A DNA stretch of 64,000 nt from Rosistilla oblonga (GCF_007751715.1 NZ_CP036292.1:2976001-3040000), one strand, 5' to 3'; positions 18,676-28,090 are shown, counted from the stretch's first letter. Notes: generated by a model from the letters alone, not told the origin. A program made the numbers and translations.

Positions 18676-19655
18676 TATGCAGCCTTTCGTCGCCGCGCCT
18701 TCGGCGCCGCTCCGCCGCTTTCGGCCGAGACCGCGTCGATGACTCCCAGTGACAAGCGTTCGATCTCAGCCAGATAGCCGTCGGCTCGCGAGCTGAAATA
18801 CATGTAGGCCAGGTAGGCGGGGATCGCCACGGACAGCCCGCCGGCGGTCGTCACAAGTGCTTGGCTGATCCCGACGGCTAGCAATTCCGGATGCCCTGCC
18901 CCGGCTTCGGACGCCATCGTTTCAAACGCGTCGATCATGCCGAGCACGGTTCCCAGCAGTCCAATCAAAGGAGCGACATTACTGACGGCGTGGAAGACAC
19001 GCAGATAGCGTCGCAATCCGTCGGCGGTCCGTTCCAACGCGTCGAAGACAGCCGCTTCGATCTCGACCATCGGACGGCCGGTTCGCTTGACCGCCGCGAT
19101 AAAGACGTCGGCGACGGCGCAGTCGAATTCGTTGCAGACCTCGTTCGCCTCTTCGATGTCCAATTGCCCATCGTCCAGCTTTTCGCGGAACCGGCGGACA
19201 AAGGGGCGTGGGATCACGCGGCCGCGGCGCAGCGAGATCAAACGCTCGCAAATCAATCCGATCACGATCAAGCTGCAGATGCCCAGCGGTATCATCAGCA
19301 ACCCGCCGGCGCTGATCTGAGACTTTAAGCTCGACGCCCATCCCGGCACCCAAGACGACGATTCTTCGCCAGTTTCCTCGGCCGGAGCTTCAGCGGTCGG
19401 CTGCGGTTGAGCGGCCGGCGGGATCGATGGGATCGCTGTCGGTTGCGGCGCGAAGCCGCCCTGTTGGCCAAAGCCCTGTTGTTGGAAAGATTGACCCGGT
19501 TGGCGGAACTGTTGCGCCGCAGCAATTCCGGGAACGCTAATCGCAAACGCTAGCATCATCGCCAGCGTGGCGATCGAGCGCGCAGCGGTCGGCCTGGCTG
19601 CGGCGGTCGTTGCGCAGCGGGGAGCTTGGTTCGGTGCGGCGTGGCTTGCTAGCAT
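18675..19655 (-). CDS. MotA/TolQ/ExbB proton channel family protein with extended N-terminus
   Basis: 326 residues from ATG 19655, chosen because an earlier start would overlap the upstream TPR gene; this one lies four bases after that gene's stop. The product has a signal-like hydrophobic segment (MLAFAISVPGIAAAQQ) and a Gln/Pro/Gly-rich periplasmic stretch. The ExbB core then has three membrane helices: ISAGGLLMIPLGICSLIVIG, the conserved VAPLIGLLGTVLGMIDAF, and LVTTAGGLSVAIPAYLAYMYF. The core contains the conserved threonine and glycine residues of the proton path. It pairs with the adjacent ExbD. The long secreted N-terminal extension is commoner in planctomycetes than in Escherichia coli. 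Confidence 0.93.
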   Translation of the reverse strand: MLASHAAPNQAPRCATTAAARPTAARSIATLAMMLAFAISVPGIAAAQQFRQPGQSFQQQGFGQQGGFAPQPTAIPSIPPAAQPQPTAEAPAEETGEESSSWVPGWASSLKSQISAGGLLMIPLGICSLIVIGLICERLISLRRGRVIPRPFVRRFREKLDDGQLDIEEANEVCNEFDCAVADVFIAAVKRTGRPMVEIEAAVFDALERTADGLRRYLRVFHAVSNVAPLIGLLGTVLGMIDAFETMASEAGAGHPELLAVGISQALVTTAGGLSVAIPAYLAYMYFSSRADGYLAEIERLSLGVIDAVSAESGGAAPKARRRKAA

Positions 19656-19659
19656 CGGT

Positions 19660-21540
19660 TTAGCGAGTCGTTTCGTTTCCGATCCAGCCGAGGCGGCGGC
19701 TGGCCAGACGAGCGTATGGTGATTTGGCATGTTTGTTCAGCAGACTTGTGTAGCAAACGGCGGCGTCGCGAAAGTTACCCATCTTTTCAAACGCCTTGCC
19801 GGCTTGCAGCAACGCCGCGGCTCCCCATCCCGATTCGGGGAACAACGTCTCGCAACGGCGGTAGGCGTCGATAGCGGCACGGTAATCTCGCTGCATGAAA
19901 TAGGTTTCGCCGATCAACCACTGGGCTCGGCCACGCAAGCGTTGATCCGCTGCGGGGGACAGCACCACGGTGTCGAGTAGTTTTCGCGAGCTATCAAAGT
20001 CGGCGCGGCGAATGGCCAACTGAGCTGCCACGATCTGGACGTATTGCCGATCGCGAGACGATTCGGCTGCGGCCGTCGCCGCGGCAATCGCCTGTGTAGC
20101 TTCATCGACCGAACCGACCTGCACCGCCAGTTCGGATCGCCGCAACAACACTACAAATGTCGGCTCGGAACCGGCCGCCAATCGCGTGAATAAATCATAA
20201 GCTGCCTTAGAACTTCCCAAACGCTGCAAACTCTCGGCGATCACAGCTCCCTGGTGTTGGTTGCTAACCAACACCTCGGCTGGCATTTTGGCTGTCGCTT
20301 CGGTGATCACCGACCAATGCTGGTGTTCAAACAACCAATCGATGATCGCTCCGGTGACGATGTGCTGCTGCGGATCGATCATCCGTTGCAGACCCGCGTC
20401 GGCAAATCGCAGCACGATCTCGTTCCCCGCCGTCTCGCTCAAGCGGTCCAACGTCTGAGCGACCAACTGCGGATCGCCCGCGTTAAAGACGACCGACGCG
20501 ACCGCTTCGAACTTTGCGTCGTCCCCCGATTTTGCCGCGTCGGCGATCGCCAAGTGCAATACGCTGCGAGCGGCGGGAGTGTCGGTGTGTTGTTGAGCCA
20601 AGTGAGCTCGTGTTTCTTGCAGCAGTTCCTCGTCGCCAGCTTTCTGAGCGATCTGGATCAGCAGCGTCAGGCCGTCGACGGTCTCGCTAGCATCGGCGTA
20701 TTGGGCGTACAAGCGTTGCAGCAACTCGATAGCTACCGGCGTCTGGTCGGCGTCGATCTGCTTCCGTGCTGCAGCTAGCAAAGCTCGCGCGGCGCCGGGC
20801 GACTTGGGATAGTTGTCGACGTATTCCAACAACGCATCGGCTGCTTCGGTCGGCGTCGTCGCCAATGCGGCTTGAGCCCAGGCGTAGCCGAGAGCGGCTT
20901 CCTGTTTGCCGCGGTCGTCTTGATCGTTTTCCATCTGCCAGCCGAAGGCTTCGCGAGCCGTCTTGGCTTCGCCCTGCTTCAGCGCGTCGGCGGCGACCTT
21001 CTTTGCTAGCGAGACGGTGACGTTGGGATCGAGTTCACCCGAGTCGGCTCCTTTCTGCAGATGCAACCAGGCTTCGCTGCATCGCTCGTCTTCGCACAGG
21101 GCGGAGATCAGCATCGGATAGGCGGCCGCTCGTTCGCTGGGCGATGTGGAGACCTGGATCGCCTGGTGCGCGTGTTCGGCGGCGGCGGAATAGCGGCCGG
21201 CGTGCAGCTGGCACTTGGCGCAACTCAAGCGAATGGGAGCTTCACGCACGCGGTTGCTTCGCCGTTTGAGTGCAGCTTCGAAGACGTCCGCTGCTTCGGC
21301 ATTGCGTCCCATCGCCGAGAGAGCTTGGCCGTTTCCGCACATCGCTTGGACCGCAGCGGGATGCTCGGGATTCTTCTTGACGAATTCAGCCAGCGTCGCC
21401 GCCGCCTTTTCGAACGAACCGGCAGCCAATTCGGCCAGACCGGCCCGAAACGAATCCTCCGCCGTCGCGGAGACGCCCAAGGTGATTAGAAACGCCGTGA
21501 AAATCGTGCGAAGATTCAGGAAAAACGCTTGTTTGCGCAT
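19660..21540 (-). CDS. Exported tetratricopeptide repeat protein
   Basis: A 626-residue protein with a signal peptide (FFLNLRTIFTAFLITLGVSATAED). Repeated helix-turn-helix TPR units run through the whole chain, for example AGLAELAAGSFEKAAATLAEF, NAEAADVFEAALKR, REAFGWQMENDQDD, IGETYFMQRDYRAAIDAYRR and AALLQAGKAFEKMGNFRDAA near the C-terminus. The C-terminal repeats resemble YbgF/CpoB, which works with the Tol system in proteobacteria. It is the first gene of the cluster and lies four bases from ExbB/TolQ. A role as periplasmic scaffold for the ExbB-ExbD motor is therefore a reasonable inference, but no partner is shown by sequence. Confidence 0.88.
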   Translation of the reverse strand: MRKQAFFLNLRTIFTAFLITLGVSATAEDSFRAGLAELAAGSFEKAAATLAEFVKKNPEHPAAVQAMCGNGQALSAMGRNAEAADVFEAALKRRSNRVREAPIRLSCAKCQLHAGRYSAAAEHAHQAIQVSTSPSERAAAYPMLISALCEDERCSEAWLHLQKGADSGELDPNVTVSLAKKVAADALKQGEAKTAREAFGWQMENDQDDRGKQEAALGYAWAQAALATTPTEAADALLEYVDNYPKSPGAARALLAAARKQIDADQTPVAIELLQRLYAQYADASETVDGLTLLIQIAQKAGDEELLQETRAHLAQQHTDTPAARSVLHLAIADAAKSGDDAKFEAVASVVFNAGDPQLVAQTLDRLSETAGNEIVLRFADAGLQRMIDPQQHIVTGAIIDWLFEHQHWSVITEATAKMPAEVLVSNQHQGAVIAESLQRLGSSKAAYDLFTRLAAGSEPTFVVLLRRSELAVQVGSVDEATQAIAAATAAAESSRDRQYVQIVAAQLAIRRADFDSSRKLLDTVVLSPAADQRLRGRAQWLIGETYFMQRDYRAAIDAYRRCETLFPESGWGAAALLQAGKAFEKMGNFRDAAVCYTSLLNKHAKSPYARLASRRLGWIGNETTR

Positions 21541-22379
21541 CTCTCCCCCAGAGAAAGGGTGGTTGTGGAGCCGAGAGATTGTGATCCGTCACAAAGGTAA
21601 ACCGGGGGGAGTGTACGCAACAAAAAGGAAGCACGACAACCCCATCAGCCGCTGGCGCGATAGCGGCTTGTCGGTTTAGTCACAACGAGCTTCCATGTAT
21701 TAGCCGATTGGGCGTTAGCCCCGGTTTAGTGGCCTGTCAGGTATACGTAAGTCATGGTGAGTTATCTCGAGCGAACGCTCGCCAGGCCAGCGAGAAGTCT
21801 TTCGTTCGTCGCAGACCGCTTCACATCGCATTCAACCGAGTCAGGGCCGCAGGCACGACCATTTGCATAGCCCAGGCCATCGGCCTGGGGTCTAGCGGCG
21901 ATGATTGACATGGTTGGGCTGTAGGCCCGGTCGATTGTCACCACCTCCCCCGGGGCGTTGCCCCTTCACCCGTTGTGAAATGAAACCGGGCGACGTCGGC
22001 TGGTACCCAGCCCTGCAGGCTGGGCTATGCAAATTGCTGGACCTTCGGCCCGCGACAGGCGTGTGAGGTATGTGCCTGTCCCTTTCGCCGATTGCTTTCG
22101 CCGTTGTCTGCGACTTGCGTATAACTGACAGTGGGCGTTAGCCTCGGCTTGCTGGCAGCGGAACCGGGGCTAACGCCCAATCGGCTGACTAAACCGGCGA
22201 GCCGCTAGCGTCCGGTTCGTTCGCCAACGACCACACCACACAACCGCGGGCAAGCGTCTTGTGGCTGATTTGCTTCCAGACTCCCTCGCTTCCAGACTCC
22301 CTCGCTCCCAGCTCCTCCACTAAACTAGCGAAACGAAACGCACCATCGCAGCTCCTGAAACGAATACGGAATCGAACAC
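21541..22379. repeat. Gene-free stretch with a long interrupted inverted repeat
   Basis: About 840 bases with no supported gene. Segments around 21653-21735 and 22155-22216 are imperfect inverted copies: CGATTGGGCGTTAGCCCCGG on the left matches its reverse complement near 22163-22184, and the AGCCGCTA / CTAAACCGG boxes also recur inverted. A similar CGGACGCTAACGCG box appears near 29080. These look like dispersed repeat halves. The divergent start regions of the TPR gene (minus) and the next plus-strand gene lie at either end. Confidence 0.6.
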
Positions 22380-23378
22380 ATGTCGTGGTTTCAACAATTG
22401 ACAGGGATCGACGAATCGTCGCCGCAGCAGGTGCGAGCGCAGTTGAGTGTCGATGGCGAGGATCTCGTCTGTCCCGATGGCACTCGCATCGCCTGCGGGC
22501 GGTTGGAAACGCCGACGCTAGTTGAACTGCGTGCGCGAGCCGCGGCGACGGACTCGCCCCGCGGACGTTTATCGCTTCGAGAGATCGTCGCCGATGTCCG
22601 CCGCTTGCATGCGGATCCGGGCAACGCCAACTCGCTCTTCCAAGTCGCGTCGCAATTTAATCTGTTGGAGATGGCTTCTCCCACGGTGACTCCCGAACGA
22701 GGTGTGGGGATCTACGAACACGACCACACACAAGGTCCCGCCTGCGCCGTCGCGTGTGGAGCGGGCACGATCTATCGCAACTACTTTGCAGCGGTGGGAG
22801 ATTGCGTCGGCCAATCGCGCGACCACCAGATCGATTGCAGCGCCGACCTCGGCCGGCTGCTGGGCAATCGCGAGCAGCAACTTTGGCGAATGCAAAACGG
22901 TTACCTCTTTCCGACCGATTCGGGGCTGCGTCAGATCAGCCGGACGTTGGAATCAGCCGCTGCCGGCGAACTCGACAGCTATCGCGACGCGTTGCGTATC
23001 GGGCTGCAATGGAACACGGCGGTGACGCTTGCGGGATCCAGCCACCGCGTCTCGCAAGCCTATTGTTCGGCGCTGCCGGTCGCTTACGGAAGCCAACCCG
23101 CGGCGGATTGGACAGCGTTTGCGAAACTGGTTCTAGAAGCTGCCTACGAAGCGACGTTGGCCGCAGCGGTCGTCAACCTCGCCGAAACCGGTTCGAACAA
23201 GCTCTACCTGACGCTGTTGGGAGGCGGAGTGTTCGGGAACCGGAACGAGTGGATCATTGCAGCCATCGAGCGCGCGGTCGCCAGCTACCGCGAAACCCCG
23301 TTGGATATCGCGATCGTCTCCTACGGCGCATCCCATCCCGCCGTAGCCGCCCTCGTCCAACAGTTTTCCAAATCGTAG
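22380..23378 (+). CDS. Uncharacterised protein, possibly macro-domain-like
   Basis: A 332-residue soluble protein. I do not firmly recognise it. The N-terminal ~75 residues hold a small beta-rich part (DGEDLVCPDGTRIACGRLE) and a helix. The middle has FNLLEMASPTVTPERGVGIY and GPACAVACGAGTIYRNYF. The end has LTLLGGGVFGNRNEWI, helices, and LDIAIVSYGASHPAVAAL. The glycine-rich loops after hydrophobic strands (CGAGTIYRN and LLGGGVFGN) resemble the two nucleotide-binding loops of macro domains, which bind ADP-ribose. That is an inference from pattern only. Its TAG stop lies inside the first copy of the downstream tagtggacgagg repeat. The neighbour, convergent, is the HIT/helicase fusion. Confidence 0.7.
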   Translation: MSWFQQLTGIDESSPQQVRAQLSVDGEDLVCPDGTRIACGRLETPTLVELRARAAATDSPRGRLSLREIVADVRRLHADPGNANSLFQVASQFNLLEMASPTVTPERGVGIYEHDHTQGPACAVACGAGTIYRNYFAAVGDCVGQSRDHQIDCSADLGRLLGNREQQLWRMQNGYLFPTDSGLRQISRTLESAAAGELDSYRDALRIGLQWNTAVTLAGSSHRVSQAYCSALPVAYGSQPAADWTAFAKLVLEAAYEATLAAAVVNLAETGSNKLYLTLLGGGVFGNRNEWIIAAIERAVASYRETPLDIAIVSYGASHPAVAALVQQFSKS

Positions 23379-23533
23379 TGGACGAGGCCACGAGTCCCCC
23401 CTCAAAACGATTCGTAGTGGACGAGGCAACGAGTCCCCTCAACAACAATGCCGCATCGCTATTCGTAGTCGACGAGGCCACGAGTCCCCTCAACACAAAA
23501 CGATTCGTAGTGGACGAGGTCACGAGTCCTCCC
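23374..23533. repeat. Four direct copies of the tagtggacgagg repeat
   Basis: Copies of CGTAGTGGACGAGGCCACGA begin near 23374, 23413, 23464 and 23506, spaced by 39-51 bases and separated by variable CCCCTCAA-type filler. The second, third and fourth copies each carry one or two substitutions (GGCAACG, TAGTCGACG and GGTCACG). The same core forms the perfect hairpin at 921-986. The first copy supplies the TAG stop of the upstream gene. Confidence 0.88.
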
Positions 23534-23646
23534 TCACCAAAACAAAGGAACCATCGGTCAACCAGTCGCACCGTTGATCTATCCGGTAGGGACCCAAACG
23601 CGTGCCGCAGCGGGAAATGATTGCTGCCGCGATCGCGTCAACGGTT

Positions 23647-26600
23647 TCAAGTTCCCTGCGCCGGATCGATGACGCAGATGAACTCGCCGATGACTCGTAG
23701 ATCCTCGGCATCTTCTGGCGTTATGTCGATTGGTTTGTAGTCGGGATTGAGTGGTTGCAGCTGGATCGTTGTGTGTTGCCAACCATCCTCGTCGACGCGC
23801 TTTGTCGAGTGGTAGCGTTTCACGGTGTATCGACCACCCTCCTCGGGATCGAGATGCGTGTTGACTTGCACCAGCAGGAGTTTACCTTCGCGCGTGCCGG
23901 GAGTGATCGGGCGGAACAAGCACCAAGCGTCGTTGGGAATGACAGGCTCCATCGAGTGGCCGATCACATGAGCGGCAAACATTCCCTTTTCCAGCCGCCG
24001 ATCGTCGACGGCGATCCAACCGATCTCTGCCGGGACACCCTCGGGGCCCCATTGCCCCGCAGCGACGGAAAGATCGTAGACCGGCGCGTGCGTGGTGAAT
24101 TTTTTGGGATCGGAAATCTCCGGCAAGATTTGCGGAATCTCCGAAGACTCCGTCGTGGCCGGTTCACTCGCATCTGTTGCTTCGACGTCGCATGGTGCTA
24201 CCGACCATCTTCCGTTCTGACTTTTGAACAGCACGCGGAAGTTGGTCCCTGGCAATCCGGCGTCGGGACCAAACCATGATTTCAATAACTCTCCCAATTG
24301 GTTCTTCGTCTCGCCTGCCGGTGCTGCAACGTTGCATGCGATCTTGACCATCTTAAATTCCCACATCGCTCCGTCGGGCAGCTGCATTGGCGTCGGGCCA
24401 ACAGGGCGGCCGGGGACCTTCGATTTGTCGGGCAGAAACAGGATGGGCCGTCCGCTGGCGTGCGAGACCTTGGCTTCGAATACGATGTGTTCTGGAGATT
24501 CGGTTGCAGTCAGACGTCGGCTCCGCGTATAGGCTGCAAGCCGCCAATCGACAAGTTCTTCCGTCATCGATTCGAGAGCAGCTCGCACGTGGACGGGACA
24601 GTCGATCGTCGTTTCAAATCGGTCGCCGGAGCGTTTGAACCAGACAGCGTTGTTTTGTGGTGCGAGCCAACGCGAGATCGGCCATTTGATCCACCACTTG
24701 GCCCACTCTTGATCGGTCGCCTTATCGTGATCGATCGCATGCTGCGTTCCCTCAAGATCGCGGCGGAGTACGTCGTGCCGCTGCATATACGAACGGCACT
24801 GTTTTGCAAAATCGAAGAGGTCGACACCCGCAAACAATTGACCGCTGTCCAGAAGGACTCTCAGCACAACCATCTTGTACGACTTGTTAAGGTTGGTCGT
24901 TTCGAGCGTCTTCAGCCAGTCGGTAAACCGCGATACGACTTCGGCTTCGTCGGGATCGAGGTCCTCTTCCGCATGAACAAATTCGAACCAGCTTCCCTCG
25001 GCGGCGCTGATCGCACGCGGCAGATAACCACGGCTGAACACCTCCATCGCCGTGGGGCGGCGTCCGAGTTCATCGCGAAGCCCCCGGTAGCCTTCGATCG
25101 CCGCGGTCCTTCCCTGAGGAAGAAACTCTTTGAGCATGTCCTTGGCATCGAGCTCAACATCCAACAGGCAACCTTCGGGCAGCTGGAGCGGTTTGCCGGC
25201 CAGCCAATCTCTGAGCGATTGCCATTGGTCACATCCCGATTGGAGCGACAATAGGTGGACGATGCGTTGAGCGAAGATGCGATGGTTGCCGACAAAATCG
25301 AGGACCAGCAGACGCGACTTCCCCTCGGCCGCGCGGAGCCCACGGCCCAGTTGTTGCAAGAAAATGATTTTTGATTCGGTGGGACGGAGCATCACGACGC
25401 GGTCGACCGCGGGAATGTCGAGTCCCTCGTTGAACATGTCGACAACACACAACGCTTGCAGCTTTCCATCACGCAGCTGGTCGAGCGATTCGCCGTAGGC
25501 ATCGCTCCCGTCGCCAGAAAAGACAGCCGCCGCCGATACTCCTTTTGTTCTCAGCCAATCACGTGCAAACAACGCGTGCCGTCGCGAGCAACAGAAGACC
25601 AGGGTCCGTTTGGCCGGATGGTTTTCCATCGCCAGCCAAAGTTTCTGCATCCGTTCGCTTTGCTCGACCTGCACCTCCAACTCTGCGACGTCGAAACGTC
25701 CGTTCCGCCACGGAATCTGACGAAAGTCGACGGTGTCTTTGATGCCGACGTAGTGGAACGGCACGAGTGCGTCTTCGGAAATCCCGTCGCCAATCGTCGC
25801 GTGATACGCCAAGTTGTCGTCGAAGATCGTCGCGACATCGACCCCGTCGGTTCGTTCCGGAGTGGCGGTCAAACCGAGCGCAAAATCGCAACGGATTTGG
25901 GCGAGAACTCGGCGATAGCTTGGGGCGTGCGCGTGGTGTACTTCGTCCATGATCAGGTAATCGAAATGCTCATCGGCCAGCCGCTGCAGTCCTTCGGGAC
26001 GCGACAGTTTCTGCACCGATGCGACAACCAGCTCTCCTGCAAGTTCGCTGCGGTCGCCGATGTACCAAGCCGTCGATCCCTCCGCGAAACGGTGGTCTAA
26101 CATTCGCGATACAACTGCTTCCGCTTGGGCCAATATGTGGGCCCGGTGGGCGACGATCAAAACTCGCGGCCGCCGCTTGATCGTCATTCCATATTGGCAG
26201 GCATCCAACGCGGCCAACCACGTCTTTCCCATTCCTGTCGCCACGGCGACGAGCGCTCGACGATGCCCGGCGGCGCGGATTTGGGCAAGCGACTTGAGCG
26301 CTTCCAGCTGCCATGGACGAGGGTTGGGAATTTCCTGTGCTTCGGGTTGGTTCGGGACAACGTGAGTTTGGTGGTACGTTTTTGCTGCCGCTGTATATTC
26401 GGTGACCGAGGCCGGCGTTAGCGGCGACGCGACATCCCACAGCGAATCGAATGCTTCCGAAAATTGGGTGTGCGACGTCGCCGGTTCCTTGGTGCTCGAC
26501 AACAGATTCCATTCGACACCAGTCAACAAGGCGGGCTTCGACAAGTTGCTGCTGCCAACGGAAATGAAGTCGCTCGCTCCTTCAACGATCCGCCAGGCCT

Positions 26601-27348
26601 TGGGATGAAACGATGCGGGCCTAGAGGAGAGCTTTGCCGTTTCGATCAGCTTGGCTTGCAGTTGGCCAGCTGGCACGCTTTCGGTCGCCAGGTCGCACCA
26701 TCCGAGCAGGGTGCGGAGTGCTCGCGGATCGGAGATGTAGAGATAATCGCTGACCAAGATCCGTACGACGGCTTGGTTTGCAATCGCCTCGAAAAGCCGT
26801 TCTTCAATGACTTCTAAACCAGACGACTGCACAAACGAGACGAGTACATCGACCGATTTGGCTGCAACGATTCGCCACGCTAGTTGGTCCCAGAGTGGCG
26901 ATTCGGGATAGCCAATGCTCAACGTGGGCCCCGAGTTCTCCTGGTCGTGGGCTTGAGAATCAGCTGGCGGTGCCAGGTAGTTCGCTTTGTCGGGAATGAC
27001 GTGTCGGACACCGCCACGGGGATCTTCGACGTCGCCCAGGTATCTTGGGATGACATGGATGTGAACGTGATCGACAGTCTGTCCCGATGCGGCTCCCGAA
27101 TTAAAACCTACGTTGTATCCATCGGGACGCGGGCGAAGCGTTTCGTCGAGCTTTTCTTTCACGACGTTGACGAGTTCCATCAGCGCGACTTGTTCTGCCG
27201 GTGTTGCATCAAACCACGTCGGCACCAGTCGACGTGTAACAACCAACGCATGCCCCGTCGCAACGGGATATCCATCGAAGATCGCAAACGCCAATGCATT
27301 GGCGGCGATCCAATCGGCTTGTGCGACTTGAAGGAACGGAGAGGTCAT
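23647..27348 (-). CDS. HIT - PLD nuclease - SF2 helicase - S24 peptidase fusion protein
   Basis: A 1233-residue multidomain protein. First a HIT domain (~10-125, triad H94-V-H96-I-H98), which in the family hydrolyses or transfers nucleotidyl groups. Second a phospholipase-D-type domain (~150-305, FHPKAW with H248 and K250, then GSSNLSKPAL), a probable nuclease or nucleic-acid-binding module. Third a superfamily 2 helicase (~340-690): Walker A ATGMGKT with K375, DEVHH at 468-472, GLTATP ~492, and motif VI QQLGRGLR ~665. Next a helical region (~700-1080) with FLPQGRTAAIEGYRGLRDEL. Last an S24/LexA-like peptidase (~1087-1230) with Ser1132 in GHSMEP and Lys1177 in YTVKRYH. All active residues are retained. 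It stands alone with no methylase or toxin nearby. A role in DNA repair or phage defence is inference. Confidence 0.92.
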   Translation of the reverse strand: MTSPFLQVAQADWIAANALAFAIFDGYPVATGHALVVTRRLVPTWFDATPAEQVALMELVNVVKEKLDETLRPRPDGYNVGFNSGAASGQTVDHVHIHVIPRYLGDVEDPRGGVRHVIPDKANYLAPPADSQAHDQENSGPTLSIGYPESPLWDQLAWRIVAAKSVDVLVSFVQSSGLEVIEERLFEAIANQAVVRILVSDYLYISDPRALRTLLGWCDLATESVPAGQLQAKLIETAKLSSRPASFHPKAWRIVEGASDFISVGSSNLSKPALLTGVEWNLLSSTKEPATSHTQFSEAFDSLWDVASPLTPASVTEYTAAAKTYHQTHVVPNQPEAQEIPNPRPWQLEALKSLAQIRAAGHRRALVAVATGMGKTWLAALDACQYGMTIKRRPRVLIVAHRAHILAQAEAVVSRMLDHRFAEGSTAWYIGDRSELAGELVVASVQKLSRPEGLQRLADEHFDYLIMDEVHHAHAPSYRRVLAQIRCDFALGLTATPERTDGVDVATIFDDNLAYHATIGDGISEDALVPFHYVGIKDTVDFRQIPWRNGRFDVAELEVQVEQSERMQKLWLAMENHPAKRTLVFCCSRRHALFARDWLRTKGVSAAAVFSGDGSDAYGESLDQLRDGKLQALCVVDMFNEGLDIPAVDRVVMLRPTESKIIFLQQLGRGLRAAEGKSRLLVLDFVGNHRIFAQRIVHLLSLQSGCDQWQSLRDWLAGKPLQLPEGCLLDVELDAKDMLKEFLPQGRTAAIEGYRGLRDELGRRPTAMEVFSRGYLPRAISAAEGSWFEFVHAEEDLDPDEAEVVSRFTDWLKTLETTNLNKSYKMVVLRVLLDSGQLFAGVDLFDFAKQCRSYMQRHDVLRRDLEGTQHAIDHDKATDQEWAKWWIKWPISRWLAPQNNAVWFKRSGDRFETTIDCPVHVRAALESMTEELVDWRLAAYTRSRRLTATESPEHIVFEAKVSHASGRPILFLPDKSKVPGRPVGPTPMQLPDGAMWEFKMVKIACNVAAPAGETKNQLGELLKSWFGPDAGLPGTNFRVLFKSQNGRWSVAPCDVEATDASEPATTESSEIPQILPEISDPKKFTTHAPVYDLSVAAGQWGPEGVPAEIGWIAVDDRRLEKGMFAAHVIGHSMEPVIPNDAWCLFRPITPGTREGKLLLVQVNTHLDPEEGGRYTVKRYHSTKRVDEDGWQHTTIQLQPLNPDYKPIDITPEDAEDLRVIGEFICVIDPAQGT

Positions 27349-28090
27349 CGTTGAATCAAAGCGGCATCCAAGAAGTGGAAGCCGAATGTGCAGGAAGGGG
27401 GCGAGCGAGAGAGAAGTGCGAGCGTGCTGAGCAGAGTAGGATCCTAACTATCGGACCCTACTCTTGTGTCATGCGATCCGCTACAGAACGTAGGCTCTGG
27501 AGACTCTGCGGTCAAGCTAGCCGACTGACAGTCGGCCATTGTGTCGACCTCCGGCCTGGGGCGGTTGGCATGTTAGTGACCGGTGGCTAATGCCACCGGC
27601 AGGTCGTGTGCCGGCCTCTGGCCTCCGCGCGGTTGGTTGTTGGTGGGGGCGGTCTTGCTTGTCGAGATGACGCGTGCTGGAATTTGGACTTGGGAATGGT
27701 TTGGCTGTGGGATGCCAGTGGCTTATGATACCGGCAGTGGGGGTGGCGGCCTTTGGGCTTGCGGGGCGAGTATCTGTTGGTCGGTGGCTTTAGGCCGGAG
27801 GCCGGTAAAGGACCTGCCGGTGGTGTAAACCACCGGAACGAATCCTCGTGCGGAAAACACAAGGCCGAAGGCCGGCACAGGTTTTTGTGTCGGCCTCCGG
27901 CCTTTAAGAAGGCAGGTTGTTTTGCGGTGACCGGTGGCTTATCCCACCGGCAGGTCGTGTGTCGGCCTTCGGCCTTTTTTACGGCGCGTTGGGAGGCGGT
28001 TCTGCCTATAGAAATGAGGCGTGCCGGGCGTCGGCCTCAGCGCTGTGGGGCGATGAGGCGGAGGGGCAGCATTGGAGCCGCGGGGGCTGT
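27349..28090. repeat. Intergenic stretch rich in hairpin-repeat units
   Basis: No gene is supported in these 740 bases. From about 27570 to 28010 there are degenerate copies of the GGTGGCTTATCCCACCGGCA / CCGGTGGTGTAAACCACCGG hairpin and of the AGGCCGGAGGCCGG box with its inverted partner GGCCTCCGGCCT. The clearest are near 27815-27836 and 27870-27905. They belong to the same family as the larger arrays at 30.3-31.5 and 43.2-44.0 kb, but are more diverged. Confidence 0.75.
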
